NCBI RefSeq assembly: GCF_932526225.1
Contig: NC_064037.1
Span: 15,500,601-15,564,600 of the forward strand
Origin: Nematostella vectensis
Taxonomy: Eukaryota; Cnidaria; Anthozoa; Actiniaria; Edwardsiidae
Reading direction: 5' to 3'
Length of the DNA: 64,000 nt
In this document: in pieces, positions 37,866 through 49,395 of the stretch
Numbering within the stretch: position 1 is the stretch's first letter
How the letters are laid out: each line of letters starts with the position of its first letter
The notes under the pieces: generated by a model
The model's database searches: none
What the model was told of the DNA's origin: nothing
What the model saw: the letters and a program-made list of their open reading frames with translations, nothing else
Made by a program: the position numbers and the translations under genes

Positions 37866-38089
37866 GTTTTGCACTTGGTCTTCCTGTGGCAATTCTAATT
37901 TGCCAAAAAAAAAAACAGCGCTTCTGAGATGCTCATGTAGTCATTATTTCGAAAAATGACCGATTGGAACATCTTCATAGATGCGACCACTCCACGAACG
38001 CTAAGACCACGTAACTCGTAAACTAGTCTAGCTGATAAATCTTTCAAATATTGACTGGGTCTCCTGTGTTTGTATGGGGGACAGAAGCC

Positions 38090-38115
38090 TGAGTTCTAAT
38101 GTTTGGAAGGTAAGA
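38090..38115 (+). promoter_or_regulatory. Conserved 5' leader element of gene C
   Basis: CCTGAGTTCTAATGTTTGGA lies about 50-70 bases before the gene C ATG. It corresponds to the element upstream of gene A and in the 24.3 kb relic. Gene B has no clear match upstream of its own exon 1. Confidence 0.4.
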
Positions 38116-38159
38116 ACAACGAGGATGAAAGTGTGTGAGATGTGTTTCTTGAGGAAAAA

Positions 38160-41100
38160 ATGACCGAAAAACCTCCACGTCGAAGGTAGGGGAGATTGTA
38201 TTCAATTTGTCTTCATTCTTCTTGCGATTGTGACTGTAATTGTGTTTTATGATCCTTCCCCTCAGGCAGAAATTGCACTTGATTGTCGAGAAACTCACAG
38301 AAAGAGTCGGGCCCCAGGTTTCATGTGTGAGTTGATTAGATCATCACATTATTGAGATTGTCATTAGTATATATCCTAGAAATAGGTTATTGTTCTAGTA
38401 CACGAGATAAAATGGCTCATCCCTGTTCATTCTCTCTTTATTACTTTGACGAATCCGATTTTTGGCGCGAAGACATGTTGCCGTTTACTATCAGTAGTGA
38501 GCATATCTTGAATACTGGGCATAATATATAGCAGGGCATGTTGTTGGTGGTTGGCTTGTGTTATTCCTTTTGGTATTCAGGCTTATCTTGTCTGTTGATG
38601 TTATTCGTTTAATGCATTACTTCACACAGGTATAGCCATAACGTGAAGGTTATTGGGTAGCCTTAGGAGCCCACCCCTTCCCCTCCCCATCCCAAACCCT
38701 TTCAAATAAGATATGGGATGTGAACGAAATTCCAGATCATAAATCATAGTTAACACGAATTGCTGTGCTAAAATAGCTATTACAGAAACAAAGATTTTCA
38801 GTCACAGCTAAGAGAATTAAATTGTCAGAAATCATGAACAGAATTGAGACCTGATTACTTTAAAAATTTATAACCATTCTGTTTTTGGGCATACTCAATA
38901 CAACCAAATAATTAATCCACTATACTATGCCATGTTCACCTAAATGACCTTTGATTGATTTAGTCTCAGATCAGTGATGGCCACAGCAAACGACGAGATG
39001 TGAAACATGCTTGCCTGACTCCTACAAGGTCAATCAACCAGTCACACTTTAGCTAGAAAGACTATAAGCACGCTGTAGGAAAACTATAAATTATATGCCT
39101 TTGTGAAAACAGATTAGCTTTGCTGACCGTTTTGTATTCCGATAAACAGGCCTTTTGAAAAGTACCACTATCACAGGCCTCTGTAATTGAGGTAAATCCA
39201 CCAAATTTACAGGTAGTAGAAATCACTTGTGTTTTGTGTGGAGATAAAAATCACTTTTCTTACAGTGTAACTTAGTATTCACCATTTTTTTTTTGCTTTT
39301 GTGTTAAAGTTGTGTTTATGTTATTCAAAGATATGTACTTATGTTGAAGTTGTCATGCCAACCATGCAAGAGTTAGAGATTTTAAGGGAATATATATTGA
39401 ATTTAGATAATGTGTGTTGTCACATTGCGATGATGTCGTTAATTTTGCTTTTTAGAGCAGTGTTAACCTTTGATATATGTTATCCAAAAATGATCAATAT
39501 TCTGTTCCAAACATTTTAGCAAAGTTCCAATTTTGCAGTTCAAATTTTCCCCTATTAAAATCACATCAAAATAGCCTCTTATCATTCTCAGAGGGCCTGG
39601 ATAAAGATCTAATGTGAAGCATCAGTGCAGCTTCTCTGTTTTCACAGAGGTGCACAGCATACCAATTAAACCCAGTCAGCCATTGCCCTGTAGGTTGGCC
39701 AGTTAGTTAGTCAGTCAGTCAGTCAGTCAGTCAGTCAGCCAGTCAGCCAGTCAGCCAGTCAGCCAGTCAGCCAGTTATTTATTCACTCAGTTGGCCAGTC
39801 ATTAACCCATTGACTTCTGGCTTTTTTGGAGCTGAATTTACAAAAAACATATTCTGAGTTTTATACAGCCCGTCAAAGTCAAACACAGCTGCACCTAGTC
39901 AGCGGTATCCAAGCTTTCCAACAGTGCTTTGCGGTCCCCACCTTTAATCCCTCGTCGTTGTGCTGAAGCCAGCACAAGTTGATGGTTGCTTGTATTTTTC
40001 ATCAAAAATACAGCTATGAGCATATTAGGAGAGTGTCTCAGGACATCATGAAGTCTTTTGGGGCATAATTGAGTGCTTTGCTTATGGATATTTGCAAGCA
40101 AAGGTGGATTCATGATGATTTTTTCTTGTTTGGCTTTGCCCGGATGAGAAAATAATTTTCTAATGAATCACCACAGCTCTCCTAAATGCTGTCTTTTCTG
40201 AAACCAAATTAATTCCAAAATTGTTTACACTGCTATTCTGGGTCTATATGACCTGGAATTGATTTGTTTGGCTTCGGGGTAAAAAGACTTCTAAAAAACC
40301 ATCTGACTTTGGGGAGAGGAGTGTTGACTGGCCCTCCCCTTGTGAATTTTCCCCTGGATCTCCCAGAATGCTTTGCAATACGTAAAGATATTTCCGTGGT
40401 TGTCAATCCTTCAAGGAATGGACATTGTGTTTTGAGGCCAAGGAAATGTACCTGGAGGATCAGAATAAAGGTATCTATTTGTGTCTTGAGCTGTGTTTGC
40501 TGATCTCTCTCCCTTGTGTGGTATTTTGAGCGTTTTATTGAGAGGGGTGATTCAGCTTTTCTCTCCTTGTTCGATTTAAGATTTGTCAAAGAACCTGTGC
40601 TATTATTTGGCTTAAGAGTAGATGCCAACACCTTGGTTGGATGCATAACTGCAAGACTATTTATCCCTTAGACCGATGCCTGGGTATCTTCATCTTGTTG
40701 TGTTTATTTTGAATTTATGAATCTTTTGGGTTGTGGGTACTTCCCAAAGCCGGTACAGGCCGGTTGAGGGGTCAATGTGTTAATTCAGTCAGTCAGGTAG
40801 TTCTTTAGTGAGTTATTCAGTCATTCCATCAGCCAGCCAGTCAATTGGTCAGTCAGCTGGCAGGTGAGCCGGTATTTCCAATCTGTTAGACTGCATCTTG
40901 CTATTTGTTTGTTTGTTTTGGTTTACAGTATGTGGCAATTTAAAAATTTCCAATTGTTTTTTTTTAATACTAAACCTCTATCATTTCTATGATTGTGTAA
41001 ACGTTTGCAGTGCATCACCTAGCATCACTGATGAACTTAGAGCTGGAGGTGATGAAAATGATATTCCCCAAGTAGTCGTCAGACTTCCTTTTACTGAGAA

Positions 41101-44100
41101 GAATGCAAGATTATCATTGCCTGATTACCAATTATCACCCCTTGCCAAACTGTACGTGAGTGGGATAAAAGAAACCTCTTATACGGAACAGAATGATCAA
41201 GAGACGGACACTGCTAGTGAGGGGGAAGAAGATTCTTCAGAGGAAATAATGGTAAAAGACATTTGCTTGAAGAGTTATTGAAAATACCTACTGTAGCTAT
41301 ACAACAACCTAGCAGTTGCATGATGTTGTACACTCCTATGTTGCATGATGTTGTACACTCCTATGTTGCATGATGTTGTACACTCCTATGTACTTCTGTC
41401 AAAACCTCAAACCGCCTTGCTTTGTGTCTACCCTCTGTATTAATAATAGGGTAATTTACTGACAGTGGCAAGAGAATGCCGCCTTCTGCACGGTTTATTG
41501 CATGCACATGTTGATTTTTGCTGGCGTCACATACTGAAGAGGACGTGAAAAAGCATGAAATGCCAAAACCAGCAAGAAAGTGTGTGCATGCAATTAATGT
41601 GCGTGAGGCACTGTCCTCTTGTCAGCATCATGGATCTAAATCACCCCATATGCTTCCTCCACAAATCCCACAAGGGGTTAAGTATTTTCCCTTTCCATGT
41701 ATTTTGCTATGACAACACAGTGTCTGCATCAGATATTAAACTCAATAAGAAACAGGGACTATGGTAAAGGTTGGGGGACACAGCTATAGAAAACATATAA
41801 TGGGAGGTACACAGCTATATAAAACATATAATGGGAGGTACACAGCTATATAAAATATATAACGGGAGGTACACAGCTATATAAAACATATAATGGGAGG
41901 TACACAGCTATATAAAACATATAATGGGAGGTACACTGCTATATAAAACATATAATGGGAGGTACACAGCTATATAAAATATATAACGGGAGATACACAG
42001 CTATATAAAACATACAATGGGAGGTACACTGCTATATAAAACATATAATGGGAGGTACACAGCTATATAGAACAGAAAATGGGAGGTACACAGCTATATA
42101 AAACAGAAAATGGGAGGTACACAGCTATATAAAACAGAAAATGGGAGGTACACAGCTGTATAAACATATAATGGGATGTACACTGCTATATAAAACAGAA
42201 AATGGGAGGTACACAGCTATATAAAACAGAAAATGGGAGGTACACAGCTATATAAAACAGAAAATGGGAGGTACACAGCTATATAAAACAGAAAATGGGA
42301 GGTACACAGCTATATAAAACAGAAAATGGGAGGTACACAGCTATATAAAACAGAAAATGGGAGGTACACAGCTATATAAAACAGAAAATGGGAGGTGCAC
42401 AGCTATATAAAACAGAAAGTGGGAGGTACACAGCTATATAAAACATATAATGGGAGGTACACAGCTATATAAAACATATAATGGGAGGTACACAGCTATA
42501 TAAAACATATAATGGGAGGTACACTGCTATATAAAACAGAAAATTGGAGGTAGACAGCTATATAAAACATATAATGGGAGGTACACAGCTATATAAAACA
42601 TATAGGCTATCATGGATTTTATAAAAACACATAACAGGAGGTAATCATGGATTTCAGCTCCCATGCCTTTTTTCTACAATGTCAGTCCAAAGGGGCAGTA
42701 CCTCTGTACCCCTGGATCCGACACTTAGCTATTATGTATAAATGAGTTAGGTTTTTTAATGGTCTCTCTGTTTTACAGATCAATGTTGAGGATACTGATA
42801 GTGCTCCTGAATGTGAGATCGAAAAGGGAAAGCAACATTCCAAGAAGTTAAGGTGTGATGTACCACAATTACCAAAGATTCACAGGACAGTTCCGTGTAA
42901 GGTATGTAAAGTATTGCCCTTTATTCTACGTTTTCAAATGGCTTGGGAAAGGGGAGGGGGAGCTGGTTTTCAAAGCTACAAAACAAACCTGGCATGGGTG
43001 CGGCTGATGGCCAAGAGAGTCTAAACTTCTTAGTTCTATATTCTCTATTCTCTCCTCTGAAAATTCCAAAAAGAATGTTTCAAAACTTAATTATTGTTGT
43101 TATTCCCTTAATGGCTACTGCTGGTCCTGCATTTACATGGTCGTTCCTAATGAAGTCACCCAGTTGGTTAAGAAATTTAGCCAGCTATAAATACGGTGAT
43201 ACAAGTGAAGTACAGACTCAATATGTGTCAGAGAAATAGTCCAGCTTTGAACGCCACTGTGCCTGTTGTACATGTTTTGTAGGAACTAATAATAAATAAA
43301 TACATTGCAAGCCTTGGTTTAATCTGTTCCTAAATACCAGTAAGATCATGAAAAGCGTTCACACACGTTTTTCCATTGTTTTATTGTAAGCTACAAGGGA
43401 TTCTTGTTGGTTTACTATTGGAATTTTCCCATACCAAGGCCCTGATTTATACATCCTCAGTTCATCAGCCCAGCGGGCAAAGTAGAATTTGAAACTGGGC
43501 TATTCACCTAAGAATGAGCAAAATGAACTGGCAAACTGGCAAAACATAGGAACAACCATGAATGTAGGAGAAAGGACATGTTCAGTTTTGTTACGTATTT
43601 GTCTAATGAAATCATCGTTGTTGTAGTTTTGTGACAAGAAGTTCTATTGGCAAGTCCACCTGCGCTTCCATGTAGAGAGGAAACATGCTGATAAAGAAAC
43701 TGCTGGCAAGTCACTTAATGTCAATGACGAGTCTGATAGTCAAGATCTGCAGGTAGACGACATACCACAGCTTGAAAGGAATTCAGACTCTGAACAAATG
43801 GTTAACAACAATCACGCTGATGATACGAATTCAAACTCTGAAGAAAAATTTGAACAAATAGTAAACAACACGCCAGACAATGAAAGCAAATCAAACTCTG
43901 GACAAACCTCTGAACAATTGACAAACAACACGGTCACCGAAGGTAGGTATGAAGACTCTAGACAAAACTCCGAAGAATGTGTGAACAGAAGTATCTATAA
44001 AGATAAGGATTTAAATTCTGATAACTCTGAACGATCAATTGACAACAGACTACCTGAAGAAAGGAAGTCAAAATCTGAACAAAAGTCTGAACAATTGACT

Positions 44101-47100
44101 AACAACAGGATTTGTGAAGTTAACAGTTCAGACTCGGAAAAATTGGTTTGCAGCAGGCTTCTTGAAGATAGTGATTCACCCCCTGAGCAGTTAAACAACC
44201 TTGGACCACAGAATAACCAGAATACAAATAGAGAGAATGAAGTTCTTAATGGAAATGGTAGTAATGGTGGAAATGGTGGTGATGGTGATGAAACTCAAAC
44301 CACAGATACTAGTTTGGATAGTCAACAAGTTACGGACGATGCACAGAAGGCCATGAATGAACTGCTGAATTACTGTGATCATTGTAATAGAACTTTTTAT
44401 ATCAGAGAACTTCTGAGGCAACATATTAAGACTGTGGTAAAAAATCTTGAAGGCAAAATAAGGATTATTCAAGGTATGTGCTAAGACCATCCTAAGTAGA
44501 AATTCATTATTACACCATCCAATATTTACACCACAGTGAGCATGATTTTGTTAGATTGGAAACAGCTGATGACAGAGAGAGAGCTGGGACGAAAGCATGA
44601 AATCAGACAGCAAAGACAATATCTTGTGTAAAGAGTGTTTTACTATCAATCAATCATGTGCGACGCCCTATGCCCCAGTCCTCTCACGGCCATTAGTTGC
44701 TTAAAAAGATGTCTGGGTGCTTAGTCAGGATTTGCATAGAAGGTTATTTGGGGATGGGTGGGTATATATCATCCAAAAATGTGCAACTTCAGGGGAATCT
44801 TTAATAAGAATATACTACCTATCTACCTATATATTACATATCGGGGATTTTGGCTGAATGTACACAACTACCCTTAAATAAGGCAAAGTACGCAGCCATT
44901 TTACGCTCCCGCACAATAACGAGTCACTCGTCACTCAAAGATTCCATTTCCATCGGCTAATTCAAGCAAGTAACTGAGAAACTATCAATAAAATGTCATG
45001 AATAAAGTATCAGACTTGAATCGTGGATGGTTATTTATTTACAAAGGAGTGTTTGATCGACATCTTCGACATCTCTATCATCATTTGCATAGCCCGACCA
45101 TAACAAACTCCATTTCTCAAATCTAACCTTTTGAGATCATGAAATTAATTATTTTCATTTTCTTTTTTGTTTGTTTCTTGTAGAATTAACAGAGCCACAA
45201 ACCCGCGAGTTTAGATGCAAAGAATGTGGCGAATTGTTTCCTAAGGAAGACAAGCTTAATGCTCATGTGTTAAAGCATCCCAACTACAAAGCGTTTGAAT
45301 GCCATATTTGTCACTCCTGCTATGAAACCCTTGCCTGTCTAAGGAGGCATGCAACAGTTCACACTACTAAGCAGCGGAAAGGCAGATATGCTTGCGCATA
45401 TTGTGGGAAGATCATGGCCAAACCAAGTAAGTCTTGGAGAAACCTGTTGCCAAACATTTCATATTTTGAAATAACCGTTTTGAATTTCAAAATTAAAAAC
45501 TTTTACAATTTTGAAATTAATACATGCACGCTGATTGGCTAGAATGGGTTGAGATATGTGTAATTAATCTGCCTAAACAGAAATTGAACAGGTTCACAAA
45601 ATATTGAATTTTATTGCAAAACATAATTGGATCGCGAAACATTGAATTGGTTCACAAAACATCAAATTGGTTCACAAAATGTTGAATTGTTTTGGGAATA
45701 TAATTGGTTCACAAAGTATTGAATTGGATTGCGAAACATTGAATTGGTTCACAAAAAATTGAATTGGACCGCGAAACATAATTGGTTCACAAAGTATTGA
45801 ATTTGGTCGCAAAACATTGGATTGGATCGCGAAACGTGAATAGTTCACAAAGTATTGAATTGGATCGCCAAACATTGAGTTGGTTCACCATTTACTGTTT
45901 ACGCTGACGTAAACGTCACGAAACATGAATGGTTGACAAAGTATTGAATTGGATCGCCAAACATTGAATTGGTTCACCATTTACTGTTTACGCTGACGTA
46001 AACGTCACGAAACATGAATTGTTGACAAAGTATTTAATTGGATCGCCAAACATTGAATTGGTTCACCATTTACTGTTTACGCTGACGTAAACGTTATAGC
46101 CAAATTCGTTGTTGCGCGACCTCCCAGAATCCAAAATTCCTTTCTTCGTTTGGGATTAGCGCGTAGTCAATCAAACCAAACAATCAAAACCAGACAAACC
46201 GCCCCCAAATCTTGTGTCTGACTACGCGCTATTTCCAAACGAGACATGGATTTTGGATTCGCCGAGGCAACAACGAATTTGGCTGTAACGTTTTTTATTA
46301 AAGTTGTAATTAATTTACAACCCAGAATGTTTTTGATTTATTGCCGCTGTAGTTTTGACTTATAATTTTCAGGCGCGTTAAAGGAGCACGAGGCACTGCA
46401 TAGCGGGCCCAGGCCCCACAGATGCCGCTCGTGCAAAAGAGGTTTTACTACCGCGGAGAAACTCGAGGAACATGAGCTCTTCCACCTTGGTCTGAAAGAG
46501 TACAAGTGCACCTTGTGTGACAAGGGCTTCCCAAACCTCTCTGCTCTTAAGGGCCATAAGTTGTATGTGCATGGGGAGAAGCGATTTAAATGTGAGGTGA
46601 GTATATATGTGAAAGCAAAAACAACCACAAATGCTACTGGTGCTAGTGATCAGTTCTCTCATGTCAGTATCGGGTTGTCAGATTGGTAGATCTGTAAGGA
46701 GCAGCTGTTCCAGTAGACTGTGACATCTCCTTTGACCCGCCTGTGTTTTGGAAGTCCCACACCTCTGGAACATGATAATCTCGTAGCCTGTGTATGCTCA
46801 GACCTTTACATGATTCTGCAGAGTTCATAACGCTTACCATACATCCGTCAAGATCATGATTTCACATAGATGGAGACTATTCAAGGTGCCTTCTTTACCA
46901 TCGTTGTAGCTCTGTCACGCAACGAAGCGTTGTGCGATTGCGTGACAAAGCTACGACGGCCTAATGAAACTAGCATCGGGTCCAAGGGTACGTAATGATT
47001 CTCTAGTCATGATTTCAAGTGTCGAAGTTCTTCAGCATCGAAGTTCTTCAAGTTTAAAAAAAAAACACATTGGCGCAACCGCTGCCAATTGTTGATTAAG

Positions 47101-49395
47101 GTACGGTAATACGAGCAGCAAAATCGTACAACTTTTGTGGCAGCATTTGCAAAAAAAAAAGTTCGAGGGCGATGTTGCGCGTTTTACTACCGGCGAACCA
47201 ATGCCCCAATGCAGCAATGCTGCCACAGAAGTTGTACGATTTTACTGCTCGTATTACCGTACCTTTGGAGTTTAAAAAGGGAGAAGGCGGCTGTACATAA
47301 GCTACATTCTGTTGAAAGTAAATATACCACAAACATTATCCATTAGGGTCACTAGATCCGCTTGAAAGTAGCGATGACGTGGCATGGTTCTTTAATTTAT
47401 TTCTTCAGGAAGTTTTCTATGGGCACCAATACCCTCAGCTACTAATGTAGAGGGTAGAAAGGGTAGAAAGTCTACGCTTTTCAATTATTCACAAGCGCTG
47501 TGATCAATATGAAAATACAACTCGTAAGTAGGCACCCACTGCACCAGCCCCACACGTGTGGGGAGCAATCCTTGAATTGCTCATCATTCCTGAGTTTGCT
47601 CACAGAACCCTGTGATCATTAGGTTTGTGACAAGTCCTTCAAGCGAGAAGACCATTTGAGGGTTCATAGTCGCATTCATTCTGAAGACAAGCCGTTCAAG
47701 TGCGACACATGTGGGAAACAATTCAACCAGAAGGTCTGCCTGACACTCCACCTACCCTGCAGAGAGGAGGAGAGACGCCAGAAACGAGAAGAAGCGCGTA
47801 AGAGACGAGAGGAGAAACTAGCGAAGAAGGGCCCTACAACAAGTACTTCAAGCAGCAGAAAAAGGAGGAGAAAGTTCAATAGGAACGGTAGAAGCGCCGC
47901 CATCAAAGCTGCGGCTTCCAAGCTTTCAGAGAACGAAGACGAAACTACTAAAGGTTCTCAGAATGAGGTGGAATTAAGTGACGCTAAAGATGTAATCAGA
48001 ACTCCAGAGCATGGGAAGATAAAGAAATCAGAGTGTTCAGAGGAAAATCAAACAACAGAAGTCATAGCAGATAGGACAAGAAAAAAAGCTATAGACAAGT
48101 CAATAGATTCGACGGTGACTGAACAAACATCAAATGGAGGTGACTTGGGAAATCAAGAGACGAAACAAAATCAGGTTAGCAGAAATACAAGGAAAAGACC
48201 AAAACGAGGAAGCCAGCTCACTCCCACCAGGACGCCGAAGAGAGCAAAACAAAACTTGGAAAAACAATCCGCAAGAGAGCTTGACAATCAGTCAGAGGAC
48301 AAAGAAGACGTCCCTGAGGAACCCTGCAAAGGAGCTTCAGACATTCGTGGAAGCAGTGTGGAGAACAAAGGGATAGTGGAAGGGCCCGGTAAGGAATCAT
48401 ATGGTACAGCCGTTATGCGGCAGATTGGTGAAGGAGCCTCAGCTGCAATCCATGGAATTAGGATAGCAAGGGTTTCTTGCAAGGAAGCGCAACTCGAATC
48501 TGTAGCTGTTGACCAGATAGGCATATCTAACAGATCTCAACTACACACCAATGGGGCAAATAAGCGGAGCAGTGTCCATGTACTTAATAGGGATAATGGT
48601 ATTACACAGGCTTCCAGCAATATTACGGGTAGCAAGGGTTATGTTTCAAGTGGTTCTATATTACCACTGAGGTCTCCAGTTTGCAAGGAATGGCGTGGAG
48701 CCACTACTACGAACAACTATCTTAAAAGCAGCTATCCTGATCAAGGGTCGTACGACCCTAATGCACAAGGGCCCTTACCTGTAGGGGTTCATCCATCTAA
48801 CAGCTATGGTGCACAAGGCTTGTTCCACACTAATGGCCAAGGGCTCTTATCCACAAGGGCTCATCTAACTTGTACCAGCAGCTATGCGACCCAAGGCGCA
48901 TTCAATCCTTGTGCGCAAGGGTCCTTATCAATTGGGCCCCATACAGGTAGTTCCAGCGGCCACTCTGAGCAAAAAGGTGCTCATCCGCCTAGAAGCATCA
49001 GCTATTCTGTTCAGGGATCGTACAACCCATGCGTGCAAGGACCTAACTTGCCCAGTAACTATAGGTACCCCACACATAGTTCATATGCGTCTTACGCACA
49101 TGAAAATCACTCATCCAGTAGCATGCTCCAGGAGATGCCAAACCATGGTCCCTGTTTGTTTCCCTCTAGGGACTCTAACACTCAGTACAGTTGGTCTCAA
49201 GGGAGATCGGGAAGAAACCTAAGTAATTCAGGATTTGCAAGCACCATGTCTAGTGGCGACAATAGAAACCATATGATTGACAGGCAGTATGTAGGAGAAT
49301 ATCCAAATGATATAAGTAGTGCCATAATATCTGCAATTAACTCAGATAGTACAGATTTTGTAGACCAGGCAAACATGTTTTACTCAAATAGGTAA
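38160..49395 (+). CDS. Zinc finger gene C: 1,198-residue C2H2 protein, nine coding exons
   Basis: Coding exons: 38160-38185, 38266-38326, 38970-39028, 41011-41251, 42779-42901, 43627-44473, 45184-45426, 46373-46596, 47623-49395. All junctions keep frame. Exons 1-2 code MTEKPPRR and QKLHLIVEKLTER. The middle region is short and acidic (SEGEEDSSEE) and has none of the central fingers of A and B. A finger is split at VPCK / FCDKKFYWQVHL. A Ser/Asn/Glu-rich stretch with SEQLTNN repeats replaces the KPDQ repeats. Half finger CDHCNRTF, then seven C-terminal fingers (CKEC, CHIC, CAYC, CRSC, CTLC, CEVC, CDTC), the last C2HC (HLPC). A basic KREEARKRREEK helix, a Lys/Arg-rich region and a long Ser/Tyr/Gly/Pro-rich tail (YNPCVQGP-type repeats) follow. 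It ends SAINSDSTDFVDQANMF, related to the end of B. Likely a nuclear DNA-binding protein. The intron after exon 6 (44474-45183) holds nothing recognised. AATAAA is at 49762. Confidence 0.86.
39700..39800. repeat. AGTC/AGCC tetranucleotide-like repeat (intron 3 of gene C)
   Basis: A (CAGT)n run passes into (CAGTCAGC)n. Related CAGTCAG words resume at 40784-40865, after the piggyBac-type element, so the element probably landed inside this repeat. Confidence 0.8.
39802..40783. mobile_element. piggyBac-type non-autonomous element, copy 2 (intron 3 of gene C)
   Basis: It is bounded by TTAA at 39802-39805 and 40780-40783 and is nearly identical to the copy in gene A intron 2. It is 37 bases shorter, with most of the difference in a gap near the left end. 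The same orientation and ends but different flanks show separate insertions, not copying with the host gene. Confidence 0.8.
41312..41395. repeat. Three-copy tandem repeat (intron 4 of gene C)
   Basis: TTGCATGATGTTGTACACTC followed by CTATG is repeated three times. Confidence 0.85.
41770..42605. repeat. 31-bp minisatellite, about 27 copies (intron 4 of gene C)
   Basis: The unit reads GGGAGGTACACAGCTATATA then AAACATATAAT. A sub-variant carries AAACAGAAAAT and occupies most of the centre, with AAACATATAAT copies on both sides. One copy lacks a base in TATATAAA. Confidence 0.93.
45590..46093. repeat. Imperfect tandem repeats in intron 7 of gene C
   Basis: First comes a variable array of TTGAATTGGTTCACAAA / GGATCGCGAAACAT units. 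It is followed by two and a half copies of an 89-base unit containing TTTACTGTTTACGCTGACGT then AAACGT. Each long unit carries a TGACGTAA word (45905, 45994, 46083). Confidence 0.8.
46094..46288. mobile_element. About 195-bp MITE (intron 7 of gene C)
   Basis: AGCCAAATTCGTTGTTGC at 46098-46115 is perfectly inverted at 46267-46284. Inner words (GAATCCAAAATTC, TAGCGCGTAGTC) are also mirrored. A related end lies at 51955-51975. Confidence 0.8.
46902..46957. repeat. Short hairpin-forming repeat (intron 8 of gene C)
   Basis: CGTTGTAGCTCTGTCACGCAA is followed a few bases later by its near-perfect inverse, giving a stem of about 21 bp. Confidence 0.7.
47098..47265. mobile_element. 168-bp MITE with about 50-bp inverted arms (intron 8 of gene C)
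   Basis: AAGGTACGGTAATACGAGCA then GCAAAATCGTACAACTT and TGTGGCAGCATT on the left is matched in inverted form on the right with about two mismatches. Confidence 0.85.
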
